In this document: one piece after another, positions 53,456 through 62,985 of the stretch
Numbering within the stretch: the first letter of the stretch is position 1
Layout: each line of letters opens with the position of its first letter
Assembly (NCBI GenBank): GCA_023653785.1
Contig: JAMKCH010005424.1
Location: 1-64,000 of the forward strand
DNA length: 64,000 bases
From: Ophioderma brevispina
Taxonomy: Eukaryota > Echinodermata > Ophiuroidea > Amphilepidida > Ophiodermatidae
Reading direction: 5' to 3'
Position numbers and translations under genes: made by a program
The notes under the pieces: model-generated
The model's input: the letters and a program-made list of their open reading frames with translations, nothing else
Databases searched by the model: none
Told to the model about the DNA's origin: nothing

Positions 53456-56400
53456 GACAGCTTCAAAACCTCAAATCCCATGTCACCAAATGGCGGTGCA
53501 GGGCTGGGATTGGCATCGATTTGGTTTCCAATGTATGAACTTTTTTATCAATATGGAACCTTTTTACTGGGGTTATGGGGGTTTGGAACGTTTTGGTAAT
53601 TACCAAAGAGGTTTTCAGTAAAAAATAAATAAAAATATCCATTATTGCATATGCGTACGATCGTCTTCTGTTATTCACAATTCAAACCTTTGTGGGTGCA
53701 GATCTGATTTGAGAGGGCCGCCCAATGGAACCACCACTTGTTTGCAATGGTCTCCTGTTATGAAAAACGCCTCATTTTTTTCAAATGTCAATGTAAAAAC
53801 ATCATGTAGCTTGAAGACTTCTTTAAAGACGATGTGACATGTGACTTCACTCTACAGACACCAATGACCTGGCAGAGCGGTAGACCGTATAAGACGTTTT
53901 ATCATTATGAATCCCATATGACAAATGATGTAAACGATTCCGTCCTGCGCTACTGCACAACATCATACGGCTCATGACGGAATCAATTGCAAGGTAACCG
54001 TCATTTGCTACTTGGGACTCTATATTAAATTTCTACCAGGGGGACTGGCAGATAGACAATCGACATTAGAGCCCAGTGTGAAAGCCAGATCATAGTCCGC
54101 CGGGCGCCACAGTGCGGGTTCCATAGACGATAACGGAATAAAGCGTGAAACTAATGTTGGCGTGAAGAGTCAAATGAATTGAGTGCCCATTCTTTTACCG
54201 TTTAGCACGGACTATGAAGTCGCGAACTATAATTATTTCTACACCTGGTCACGCCAAATGAGGATGCGCAATCAAAACAGATGTCGCATTGTCTATAGTC
54301 CGACTTTCTTTTTGGGATATTGTCACCGAGTCAAAACGAAGGACTTTGAGGTTGCAACATACCACTGCTTTCGTTAGACCAACCTTAAATATCTTCTTCC
54401 TACCATCAATAAGAATTAACAAAAAAAACATTAAGGATTTAGCTTAATCTTTATCCTAGAGAATGCATTTGTAATTATCGATGCAGTGTACACCTGTTAG
54501 ATGGATCAATTTTAAAAGAATGGGCATTATGTGTTTTTTATAGGTATCTCTTAGCATTTTTGCAATATTCCATTCTAAGGCCTTCTCACAGCCATCAAAT
54601 ACAGACTGGACTAGTCTAGACACCAACCTAACTTATACACAGTTGTATTTGCATCACCTATTAGGAATGACTCGATTCGTGTATAACCAAGGATGTTATA
54701 TCAGATAGATTGCTAGCCCTTTCTTGTGCAGTGTACCACGTAATATGTTTGCTTCTCTGTCTGCGCATACAATTTGACGTTGTGTGTGTGTGGTGTGTGG
54801 TGTGTGTGTTGTATGTGTGTGTGGTGTGTGTGGTGTGTGTGCCACTTAACTAGAGATACATTTTTGTGAAGTATTTTTAAGTTTAAAGAGACATTGGTTG
54901 GGAGTATTTTACATGTGGGTGTATTTTTTCTTACATTGTGGTTGTATTTTTTCTAGAGTTCCTACGTTACTTTTGTCCTATAACGGATTTTTTTAGTTTA
55001 GTAACTATAAAGGCCGGCGCCGCTCCTCTTGGCTACGAAATGAGTAGTTTAGTAAAAAAAAAAAATGAAAAAAACAAAATTGTCTTTTTAATAAAATGGT
55101 CAACACAATTGTCTTTTTAAGAGATAATTTCAAAAACTAGATAGTTATGAAATTCCTTACCTATATAGTTTTGTAATATGTTTTTATCCTTAAAAATGTC
55201 TAAAAAGTTGACTTGGTTTAAAGAGATGTTTAAAGTAATACTCCCACAATGTATCTCTTTTCAGTGTGCGTGTGTATGCGTGTGCGTGTGTGTGGTGTGT
55301 GTGTGTGTATTGGGTGTTTTTGTTGTAGGCTACGTAGGGTATTTGTGTGCTTTGAGGAGGCAAAGATTATGTGAGCATGCTTAACAGGCGACTTTGGGAC
55401 AGGACCCGCCAGAGCATGCGGGTTTTTCTTCACCTGTGGCCCGAATAGCTAGACGTTTCATATAGAATCCCACCGATGCAAAGGAGGTGTTGTCATTCAT
55501 TTCCGTCAAGAACTACTGCACCACATCATACAGCGCATGACGGGAAGCAATTGTAATACCTCCATTGCATTCATGGCATTCTATATGAAACGTCTACCCA
55601 AGAGGATCGCCTGGTACCGAAACTCCTTGCCACACCGACTCTACCAATTCTGGTTTTGCGATTTCAACAAATTTACAATGCACTTACGTTGCTGATCGTC
55701 TTATATTTATCTACAGTAAGAGAGTGGAATAACCCTGTGACCGCTTCCTTAAATTTGAAAGAACCCAAACAGATTCTATACCTCTGTCTGCCCATTATTG
55801 AAAATGCAGCATTCTGATTGGTTTGTTTACTGCCCATTATTCTGCAATAATGGGGTCGCGAATATATTTTCTCATTAATCACGCTGTTTTTCGGTAAATA
55901 TAATAAAATTAAAGGGTTTGCAGTATTATTTATGGGCATCATAATGTATCCTCGGTGGAAAAAAATAAAATAATGGGACTCAGCTGCGCCTCGTCCATTA
56001 TTTATTTTTTTCCGACGTTTCGGACACATTATTCGCCCATAAAAGGATACTGCATTCACCCTTTATTGTCTTAATATGGTGTCGGTATTTCAATTGTAAC
56101 CATCGCTCACAGAGAGTTGCGTAATCGCTAGACCCCTTTGTATAACCCTTTGAAAACACAATTCTATTTCGCATCTGCAAAGAGAAACTAGCTCTGAGGG
56201 GTGTTTCCCATAGGTGACACCCTTTTTCTGACATCTTTTCTGACACCGCTATGATTCGGAAACCTTAACGGAATTACGGGAATAACCACACGGGTTTATG
56301 TGGTTTATTCCGTTAAGGTTTCCGAAAATATTTGTCTGTGTATTTAAGAAGGATAAAACCCGTTGGTTGCCACATAATTCACTTCTTATAATTTTCTAAC

Positions 56401-56793
56401 ACCATGGTATTGTTTACCACATTTGGATTTGACTTCTTGTTTGGAGTAATTGCGGGAAGTTAAATTTGAACAAACTTTCAGAAACAGCCCAAAATACTAC
56501 TGCCATGCGCAAGAATTTTAAGTTCCCCTCATTCGTACACACATTAATGACCTGTTGAAAATCTCTTGGTTTATAGATATTCGTAGTCGAATGTCATATG
56601 TTACTGGGTGCATGATGTACAAAGTTATTATTGTCTGGCACCTTCATACCTTGCAGATGGTTTTAATTATGTTAACGATGCCAAACTCTCATAGTACGAG
56701 GCATAGTAACGCTGGCGATCTCTATATTACAAGATATTATAAAACTACGGTAAAAGACATTTCACTCCCAAGGTTCTGGAATGTTTTATCTAT

Positions 56794-56836
<43 letters not shown>

Positions 56837-59461
56837 TTTTAAAAGAATTTGAAGTTGTAAATATTTGTTTTTAGTGTGTTTCATCTTGCTCTGCAGACCT
56901 TAAATCATATATTTTTTGTATTATTGTGTCTTCTATGTGTATTCTTTTTATTTTTTATTGTGTATATATATTATATTGTACTTTTAATGAAATGGATTGT
57001 ATTTATCCTATTAAAAACCATGTAAGTATCTGTTGTCCTGTGCAGGGCCTACTGAAAATCAACGTTTGTTGAGTAGTTACCCTGCTAAAATATTGTGAAT
57101 AATAAATTATAGGGTGTCATAAAAGTAGTCAGAAAAGGGTTGTCACCTTATGGAAACTCCCTCCTGATTGTCACCATCGCATTTTGTGGCCCACTCTCAC
57201 TCTAAGACCTTACACCTCATATTTACATCACTGTCACGAAAGACAACGCGCCATTTTTTCTGCTCTCTTCAGCGGACTCGAATTTACAGAAAGTTCCAAT
57301 GCAAATACCCAAATATAGGTTTAAAAATGGGTCAAAATCAACCATCGAATTTGTAGAAAAAACTGCTTGAACCCAATGTAATATTTTTTACCGAAGACCC
57401 CTCAGTTAAATGGTTAAAATGTTTGGTTAACGTTCCTTTGCCTATGTAGTTATCTATTTTTACTGACCTCTGTTGACAAGCACTTTCAGACTACGACAAC
57501 ACCAAGGATCCGATAAACGAAGGCACTGTTACCCTTATCATCCAGGTATTACAGAAGAAACGTATATAAAAAAATATATACATGTGTCTTCTCAAAAAGG
57601 TTATGGTTATATGAATTAAAAAACAGATGCAAAGAATTGGAAATGATGGTTCCTTAATTACGTTAATTATCCCTATCCCTCAGGCTAATAAGCAGTGTAC
57701 GGAGCGCCACGGGGGGGGGGGGGGGTTTGGGGCCGGTTTGTCCCCCGCCCCCATTATTTTTTTTTTGTGGCAAAATTCGTCGATTTGGGGGCTAAAAATC
57801 ACCAATTTGGTGGAAAATCAGCGATTTGGGGCCAAATTGGTTCAAATCTCCAACTATTTGATACTTTTGGCGCCGCATAATTTCATTTTGCCCCTCCCCC
57901 CCCCCCCCCAAGAAAATTCACTTTGGCCCCCCCCCCCAAAACAAAAGAGGTCTGGCGCCGCCATTGAGGCTAGTAGGTAGTATGCGTGCTAAGCTGTCAA
58001 TTCTTATCTATAGAAGTGGTCCTAATCACAATCTTTGGGATTATTTTTTAAACCTTGTTATTTAGAGTGTAGAAATTAAAATTCCAAAGAAGTGATTGAT
58101 AATGTACGGTCACCGTATTTAAAGCAATAACAGCAACATTTTTTGAAGAGCGACCTCCAATTTTCAAATTATTGAATTATTTTTGCATAGTGGCTTTGTT
58201 AATTGTCTAGTAAACTAGACCTGTGAACGGCAATACCCAATATTGTGTATTTGTCAGAATTCTAATTATTCCTAATTGTAAAAAATTATTTTGTACAAGT
58301 AGAGAATTTGGAGATTTTTTCAATCGTAGTAATAGTTTCCCAGTACATTACCGACGTCACTGTGAAAATATCTAACAAATATTTGAAATTGGGGGTGGCG
58401 TTCCTTCAAACAATGGCTATTATTGCCTTTAGTGATGATAAGTAAATGACAATCTTGTATTTTATCTTACTGTTAATATAGCGTGCAGACGAGCCGCTTA
58501 CTGCACACACAGCGGTCGCTGTGCAGATGTCAATGCAGATGTAGCCCCTGTTATACACGAAGGTGGGTGATATAGGTAGGTTTGGGTAAACAGGTCTATC
58601 AAAATTAATTTATTACAAGATGTTATTTTAGGCATGACAACGAGGCAATGTAATAGCATACAACTTGTTATTTTGCTACTATGTATTTTGTTTGTTCTAT
58701 TTGCACAGTTCTTTCGTTGCAGGTTTTATATAGTAACGCGTTTTATGGAGAGCCCGTTGATTTCTGAAATTTAAATGATCCTACCTCGTATGAATCAAAA
58801 AAGCAACTGAAACATTATATCCTTTTTTAAGTATAAATAATGTAATCAAACCGTTTTCAGTGCAAACCCTGAAAAATACATTGGGGGTTAAAATGTTTTT
58901 TTGTCCCATTGCATTTCCTTTAATTAACGACTTGAAATAAGATGGAGGTGATCATAATTTTTCAATGGCGTTCTATATCGCCATCAAGGTTTACGTGCGT
59001 CTAAATCCTCACTTTAATCAAACTAACATCACGCTTTCCAATCCTGAACCATGATTAAAATGATCACAATACTAAGTGCTAAATGGCAGGCAACTGCGCC
59101 CAAAGGGTATGTGATTCTGTTACCAGGGAGTTAGCCATTTCGCTGGCGACAATATAACCACTTAACGTGCGAATTCAAGCTTACACAGGATTCACATGAG
59201 TTTTTCCCATATTTTGGATCACCTTGCAGCTTACCTTGGAGTGCATGCCTTCCGGGGCCTTTGCACGATGGTGATGACGTTTTAAAATACAAAGTTGTCT
59301 GTTCGAAGGAATCGCTTTCGAAGACGTTGTGTGCTAATTAATCACTCTTCAGTATTGTTTAACGCAAATTCTTATAAGTGTACTCCATCCACAAATGAAA
59401 CCAATAGTTTGCAAAAATATGAGAAAATATGGTTTCAATTAAATTTTTAAAAGGCAACATT

Positions 59462-59504
<43 letters not shown>

Positions 59505-60226
59505 TAATATATTCAAACCAAGAGTCAAGAACTTTTGTATACTAAAAACAAGGGGCAAAATCTTTATTACGAATTGGTGGCTGTTTGTTGTATGATTGAT
59601 CACTGTACGTATAGACCAGTTAACACACATCTACGGTCACTTTCTTTTGTTGCCTGGAATCCATTCCTGTCGAATCGTTATGGCCCATAGTAATTAAACT
59701 CTAACAGATACAATTGCCCAGTGTGTAACAGTCAGGCCGCCTATTTCAAATCCCGCCCTAACATGTTTACAACATTGCCGTTAACTGGTCTATTAACAAT
59801 CGTTTGAATCCAATACAAGCTAGTATTTTCCTCTTTAACATGTAGAGGTCAACAGAATCCGTTCGAAGAAGGCAATTTGAAGCTTTTAGGGAAGATTTGC
59901 CAAATACGTCATGTCAATAGATCATAAATAGGAACGGGTCAGTGAATATTGTAATGCATTTTATCACCATTCCCAGAACAATACATATTTGTACGTATTG
60001 GCGCAAACCCCGAAATGGTTAAGTTGTGACCGAACATTATGTTATCCTCTCTCTTCTCTCTCTCTTCTCTCTCACTCCCCCCTTCTCTCTCCGCCCCCCT
60101 CTCTCTCCTCGCGCGCGCGCCCTCTCTCGTCTCTCTTTCTCTCAGATTGAAACGGTTTATCTGACACAGACACTGCATCCGGCGGTTTTTTGTTTGCGCC
60201 CTGACAATTATTCTGGCCAGGATGGC
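37867..60226 (+). CDS. bark: Bark beetle/Anakonda-like SRCR and beta-helix protein, 5' part
   Basis: Multi-exon gene spanning about 22 kb and continuing past the window. The order is candidate signal peptide, beta-helix entry strand (TVEPGVELRF), SRCR domain 1, beta-helix (HVNVTDSFGDGVKF), possible CUB-like segment, many beta-helix coils ending in NWWGTADESKF and YDFATVDYFPFL, a second entry strand (ATLYIGPGVTLTF), SRCR domain 2, and a further sandwich-like segment. Alternating SRCR domains and pectate-lyase-like helices is the signature of Bark/Anakonda, a large transmembrane protein of tricellular junctions in insect epithelia. The fly protein has three such repeats; two are visible here, so the third and the transmembrane end should lie to the right. 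Frame disruptions in several exons leave gene versus pseudogene open. The family call rests on remembered architecture, not a search. Confidence 0.75.
38507..38605. repeat. (CTA)n microsatellite just inside intron 1
   Basis: An almost pure CTACTACTA run of about 75 bp begins 16 bp after the exon 1 donor and decays to about 38605. Confidence 0.97.
38739..39232. mobile_element. MITE, GCAATAAYAGC-ended family, copy 1
   Basis: The left end ACAATAATAGCACATTGTTT, TGAAGAGCGCCCCCAATTTT, ATTTGATATTTTTACAC is repeated inverted at the right (minus strand: GGCAATAACAGCACATTTTT, TGAAGAGTGCCCCCAATTTT, ATTTGATATTTTTTACAC). About 490 bp, in intron 1. The sister copy is 58122-58428. Confidence 0.85.
39512..40553. 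mobile_element. Mariner/Tc1-type MITE with TA target duplication
   Basis: CAGTGTGAGTCAATAAAACC then CTACATTCAG at 39512 is mirrored at the right end (CTGAATGTAGGGTTTTTATT, GACTCACACTG ending 40553). TA flanks both sides (39510-39511 and 40554-40555). Arms extend inward about 200 bp (GGATAAACAG, TTTATTTGGTGTC, CTGTTTGGCCGATTT on both). No DDE transposase frame is present. The CAGTGTG terminus and TA duplication are typical of Tc1/mariner. Confidence 0.88.
40502..40697 (+). repeat. Direct duplicate of the intron end and the first 53 bp of exon 2
   Basis: This copy is near-identical to 41079-41273. It includes the mariner right terminus, the acceptor CTCATTATAG and exon text through GATCCTATCAGC, then breaks into a poly-A run (40698-40718) and 360 bp of unrelated sequence. 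It cannot serve as a full exon. Confidence 0.85.
41221..41422 (+). CDS. bark: Exon 2: end of SRCR 1
   Basis: Acceptor CTCATTATAG at 41220; donor AAG/GTACGT after 41422. Translation GHSKDIGLVCEGRVDPIS finishes SRCR 1 with its last cysteine, then continues PWPGLRWIQEGYKQDL and LLRYTDIEYGGLEVTEDNG, a linker leading into beta-helix coils. The frame is open throughout. It enters with two bases of a glycine codon, matching exon 1 if the deletion near 38484 is accepted. It leaves with AG, which with the first G of exon 3 gives arginine. Confidence 0.8.
42179..42524 (+). CDS. bark: Exon 3: beta-helix coils
   Basis: The acceptor follows an ATT-rich tract (ATTATTATCAG). The donor is ACAG/GTAACA. The frame is open: PAVFASGVPPLLEHVNVTDS, FGDGVKFSDVSVETSISNSR, GRIHVEDSELTENGRDAIEY, then YLEYTTDDPYECVQ. 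The GDGV, ISNSRI and SELTENGRDAIEYGG phrases are typical right-handed beta-helix coils with repeated N/D-G turns. Phase at the 5' side joins exon 2 exactly. The 3' side ends in phase 0 just after a lone cysteine that may open a CUB-like segment. Confidence 0.82.
42930..42985 (+). repeat. tRNA-like SINE head in intron 3
   Basis: TGGTCGGAGTCGATAAATAT resembles an A-box region, GCTCGTTAAACGAGAGGGAC an anticodon-arm-like stem, and GGGTTCGATACC a B box. It is degenerate and not a functional tRNA. Confidence 0.5.
43261..43493 (+). CDS. bark: Exon 4: possible CUB-like segment and beta-helix (frame-disrupted)
   Basis: The acceptor is CATTTTATAG and the donor AAAAAG/GTACGG. Coding text appears in successive frames: FISSLGTTLTAYILSGSGGS with SCGFKI, then FWEGTTTDEVISFFRVKY, then RLDGSGVRENIIQQLPAVNH. 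Indels are implied in the T-run at the 5' edge, at TTTTGGG near 43345 and in the AAC run near 43410. The spacing of the cysteine at the end of exon 3 from the SSCGF cysteine (about 27 residues) and the WEGTTTDE phrase recall a CUB fold, but this is tentative. Confidence 0.6.
44705..45505 (-). repeat. Repeat family R1, copy C (inverted), with GT tract
   Basis: Reverse-complement match to 664-1210 and 36514-37068, extended leftwards by the end fragment also seen at 34690-34875. A GT/TG microsatellite lies at 45258-45306. In intron 4. Confidence 0.75.
45510..48016 (+). CDS. bark: Exon 5: long beta-helix array, SRCR 2, sandwich-like tail
   Basis: The first kilobase is beta-helix text in shifting frames: FIVDGSTIHQNGLGMSWTRH, NTRYVHNRGSGITI, NACNFQNNTVMGIYINFVHH, LTDNGNIAVSG, RTFTENGKRALGMSG, ADSIVHFYGQEATSFGFNES, FTITSNSFSDN and VKADLNWWGTADESKF. 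A one-base loss near 46620 joins this to ELIWDHMDRYDFATVDYFPF. From 46639 the frame is open for 466 codons. It holds an entry strand (ATLYIGPGVTLTF, residues 70-82), SRCR 2 (about residues 118-215, starting EGRLEVLTEGEWHSICGYYW) with six cysteines at 142, 155, 184, 194, 204 and 215 (group A pattern), further helix, and a CUB-like or sandwich-like tail from about 355. The donor is GTTGATG/GTAAGT after 48016. The 5' acceptor is uncertain. Confidence 0.82.
48017..50772. other. Intron 5, left part: no feature
   Basis: Part of a 9.5-kb intron. T/A-rich with a T- and G-rich run at 48440-48560. Several short phrases such as CTACAAGATGGC recur (near 49936, 50065, 50192). Confidence 0.6.
50773..52893. 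mobile_element. 2.1-kb element with GGCGTAGCTA inverted ends
   Basis: The left end CAGTGGCGTAGCTATCATG and the right end read on the minus strand, CAGGGGCGTAGCTACCATAG, are inverted copies, followed inward by GGGGCC-type text. The interior includes an inverted R3 copy (51880-52195), GGGCCC-rich text and a CT-rich tract (52740-52812). No transposase was seen. Confidence 0.55.
51880..52195 (-). repeat. Repeat family R3, copy 2 (inverted)
   Basis: On the minus strand it reads GTTTAATCTTGATAGAATGA, AAAGTTTCGCGCCGATATTT, CCGTTTTGATGTGAGAG and TTGATCGACCAAA, matching 3040-3200. Confidence 0.75.
52760..53774. repeat. Exact direct repeat, copy 1 (1015 bp)
   Basis: Identical to 62986-64000 at a constant offset of 10226, including a 41-T run (52948-52988) and a 27-A run (53427-53453). 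The left junction lies in the CT tract of the 50773-52893 element. The right side may extend further, because copy 2 reaches the window edge. Confidence 0.95.
53881..54039. repeat. Hairpin repeat family H, copy 1
   Basis: TAGACCGTATAAGACGTTTT...ATGAATCCCATATGACAAAT pairs imperfectly with the right arm (ATTTGCTACTTGGGACTCTA...TTTCTACCA). An inner stem GATTCCGTC/GACGGAATC encloses CTGCACAACATCATACGGCT. Sister copy 55450-55596. Confidence 0.75.
54089..54218. repeat. ATCATAGTCCG-bounded element, monomeric form
   Basis: Starts ATCATAGTCCGCCGGGCGCC, contains CCATAGACGATAACGGAATA and ends CACGGACTATGA. It is a shorter relative of 25857-26112 and 30587-30840. Confidence 0.65.
54219..55449. other. 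Intronic; two TG microsatellites
   Basis: TG/GTG runs at 54779-54842 and 55264-55312. No coding feature seen. Confidence 0.7.
55450..55596. repeat. Hairpin repeat family H, copy 2
   Basis: TAGACGTTTCATATAGAATC at the left is mirrored by GGCATTCTATATGAAACGTC then TA at the right. The inner stem TTTCCGTC/GACGGGAA flanks ACTGCACCACATCATACAGC. Confidence 0.85.
55597..57489. other. Intron 5, right part: palindrome and poly-T
   Basis: Contains the palindrome at 56255-56326 and a T-run of about 33 at 56800-56832. The minus-strand frame at 55673-56059 has no recognised domain. Confidence 0.5.
56255..56326. repeat. 72-bp near-perfect palindrome
   Basis: TTCGGAAACCTTAACGGAAT followed by GAATAACCACA mirrors TGTGGTTTATTCCG...TTAAGGTTTCCGAA around a CGGGTTTA centre. 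The left arm has a 5-base insertion (TACGG) relative to the right. Confidence 0.9.
57490..57545 (+). CDS. bark: Exon 6: short internal exon
   Basis: Acceptor CACTTTCAG, donor ATCCAG/GTATTA. The single G left by exon 5 plus AC gives aspartate; then YDNTKDPINEGTVTLIIQ is open to the donor and ends in phase 0. The exact phase match to 48016 across a 9.5-kb intron and the acidic, strand-like text support a true exon that continues the segment ending FYLLVKGVD. Confidence 0.7.
57696..57965. repeat. GGCGCC-ended repeat with G-run and C-runs
   Basis: Begins GGAGCGCCACGGG with a G-run of about 15, passes through GATTTGGGG phrases and two C-runs (57893-57909, 57926-57937), and ends GGTCTGGCGCCGCCATTGAG. 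The ends are related inverted words. In intron 6. Confidence 0.55.
58122..58428. mobile_element. MITE, GCAATAAYAGC-ended family, copy 2
   Basis: The left end AAGCAATAACAGCAACATTT, TTTGAAGAGCGACCTCCAAT is mirrored on the minus strand by the right end GGCAATAATAGCCATTGTTT, GAAGGAACGCCACCCCCAAT. About 307 bp, in intron 6. Same termini as 38739-39232. Confidence 0.85.
58429..60145. other. Intron 6, right part; poly-T and CT tract
   Basis: A T-run of about 36 at 59464-59499 and a CT-rich tract (60044-60145, with GCGCGCGCGC at 60112-60121) that forms the pyrimidine tract of exon 7. Confidence 0.6.
60146..60226 (+). CDS. bark: Exon 7: short internal exon (tentative)
   Basis: It follows a 100-bp CT tract ending CTCTCAG and is closed by GATGGC/GTACGT. 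Phase 0 in, phase 0 out, 27 codons: IETVYLTQTLHPAVFCLRPD then NYSGQDG. Phase agrees with exon 6. I recognise no domain, and the strong CT tract could be a simple repeat, so confidence is moderate. Confidence 0.5.
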
Positions 60227-62985
60227 GTACGTAATTACACAGTCACCCTGTAACGGTACCATGGGTGTCCCACCATCAACTTGCAGATGACTGAATGAGC
60301 TTACTCTTCCCAAGATTTACCCTAGTGTTTGGTGAGAAGTGGGAGTGTGAACGTACTACCTGAATACCCATTTAGGCACCCATCATAGAACTCCTGCTTA
60401 CTTTGGTGGTGTGTTTCCTTCAATCGATGTGGTGTACCATTGCCGCAAGTCCACTCTTATCATCCTCACATATTTGTTTTAAGAGGTATGTTATATCGAC
60501 AAGGATACCCTCTGAAGATGTTAAAATAAGGTTTCCGAATTTGACTTTACATGGAGCTGCATGCTTTGGCATTCTGAGCAGCATTCAAGATAAGAATACT
60601 GGGCACTATCAAAAGTCTCGAATTTAAGCTTGTCTGTCCTTAATGTATTTTTTAAGACAAAAAAAAAAGAAACTGATGTCCACCCATTAGAGACTGTCCA
60701 GCTATAATGTCTACATGGTATAAACGGCCTTGAAGACGAGACCCATTTGGGTTACAGAACTCAATGGATAACACAATAACCAGATGGGCGGTAGGATCAC
60801 TCCCATTCATAATCTATGTAAACATGAGTAATCTTCCTTTTACAAGCGAGAATTTAACAACAACTGTAATTAAATTTCTGTAATGTGGCATCTCTGCTTT
60901 GCTGTGTTAAAATACAGTATCATTTTTACTACTTGAGCCTCTTATTTATACAATGCCATCACTAGGTGCATACACTGCATTTGAATAATGAGATAATGGA
61001 CAAGAACTGCCGCTGCCCTTATACTTGATACTAAAGGATTCTTATTCTTATAATAAAGCGAAATAATAACAATATTACAGTCATCTTGAGAGAGTTTTCC
61101 ACTGATGTTTTTCGTCAATAACGTGTAGTTTAAATGCTGTTTCATAATATCACAACAAAGGCCATTCTGTTTATGTGTAGCCTAAAGGATTTTACACAGA
61201 GCTCACCGTATCACTTTGGCATTGCTCCTACTCCACAAGAAACAAGCGTCCTTTTAAACAGTTGTTTAAACAATTTTGAGTGGTAAAATCTTAAGGGGGA
61301 TATGTACAGGGGGTTCTTGATGAATTTTCTTTTTTTTTTAAAGAGGTTGTTTTTAGTTCGGTATGTCTCCATATTGGGGCTTGGGTTAAAAATCATATTT
61401 GGCACTTTTGTGAACAACCCACCCCATATAATAAGGATAGATCTTGATATGGAACTATTTTTAGCTCAGCCTGACGGGGTTGCATTGGCATCTTAAAAAT
61501 ATACTTGTTTTATACATATTCAGCAACCCTATATTTATTGTATATCCGTGTATATACGCAAATGATAAGAAGAAGGAGGTACTATCATCTATAATATATT
61601 TTACAGACCGTTTTTTTACTTGAACCTCATGGCAACAAGGTCTTAGTCCCCGGTTTTCTGCATTTCATTGTTGGGACTTTATGTGTCTTACGTTAGTCTC
61701 ATCTTGCATTGATGTAAAAGGATAAGCTAAGGGATGAAACTCTTTGTGTAACACGCTGGCAGGCCTTGTACACTACTTTGTGCTAACAACTGCCACATGG
61801 ACAGTAATGGAGGGTGTCAGCCTGTTACGACTCAAGAACAAGCTTACGGCTCCATACGTATTCTGTCAAAGTATTGTCATTTAGTCCGCATATTGTAGGT
61901 CTCCTTGGTAGTGTGCAAACTTTTAAGATTGTTTAAGAAAAAAAAAGTTTTTTATTGCATTATTGTTTATATTTTCTTCGTTATTAGCCTTGTAAGTAGG
62001 TAGGGGGAAATTGGCTATTATTATGAACGCTAATTACCTGATGTTCACACTGTTTAACAATTTCCGTAAATTTAAGAAAACAGATTTTCCGTAAATTTAA
62101 TCTGTTTTAGAAAACATAACATAAAAAACAAAAAACACTACAAAATGTTAATTTACGAAATCTTTCAAAAACTCTGGCAGCAATTTTCCGGACTTTTTTT
62201 TTTGCGTTCCGTAATTTAAATTACGGGAAAATTCTGTTAAAATACACATTTTTTTTCCATAATATGAGATTAAATTTCTGTCAACAATAACTGTCAAGTT
62301 CGCGTTAATTGACAGAAAATCTGTAATTTACCCTAAAAACAGTCTGGAAATACTGCTGCGCAGAAGTTCCGTAAATTTACGGGAAAATTGTATCTAACAG
62401 GGTGGGCGAAATTTCCCCTAACTTTTCGTTGTATTGCGGTTATTCCGTTTTAGGATAACAAAGGATATGATATATTTCGGCAATTTACTATAATAATCGA
62501 AAATAGGAATTTATTTAAAATAAATAATAGCTATTATCCCTAGTTAAGAATTAAAATTTCCTGTAAGTCATCAGTTTGTAGAATTAGTATTACAATTTTT
62601 GGTGTTACAACATCGTATTGCCCATATTGCGAAAGGGAGGTCGAATTTCTGTGGGCTTGGCTTTGTTATAGTTTTCGTAATATTACGTTCTTATATAATT
62701 TGTCCCTAGTTTCTTTTTTTAACTGCTACTTTTACAAGGCTCCAGTGGCTATCGGTGTATAACCCGGCTTTTATCGCCAGAGGACTACGCCCATAAGGAC
62801 ATGTTATATTATAAATACTTAACAGAACTTCGAGATTTCTTTTAAAATGCAGGGGCGTTGACATGTACTTACGTTAATTCGCTGGAAATTATGTTTTTTC
62901 CTCAACCGCAACAATTATGATAAGTATTAAAACCCTCGTTCTTGGGAGCATTATGACGCCACTAGTATAGTACGCCACAAGTAAG
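60227..62985. other. Presumed intron 7: no further exon recognised
   Basis: A fragment at 60650-60720 (ACTGATGTCCACCCATTAGAGA) echoes the arm of the foldback in the 4.7-kb duplication. Otherwise AT-rich. Confidence 0.45.
62050..62402. mobile_element. MITE-like element rich in TTCCGTAAATTTA
   Basis: CTGTTTAACAATTTCCGTAA at the left mirrors TTTACGGGAAAATTGTATCT then AACAG at the right. TTCCGTAAATTTA occurs three times, and a palindromic CCGTAATTTAAATTACGG sits at 62209-62226. Confidence 0.7.

Noticed and set aside
58482..58562. EGF-like candidate exon (CRRAAYCTHSGRCADVN) with AG acceptor and GTGGGT donor
   Set aside because: It would be a phase 1-1 exon, but its neighbours (57545 and 60146) are both phase 0, and only part of an EGF cysteine pattern is present.
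60026..60145. N-terminal Ser/Leu/Pro-rich part of the open frame at 60026-60253
   Set aside because: This part is the CT-rich splice tract; only 60146-60226 is kept as a tentative exon.
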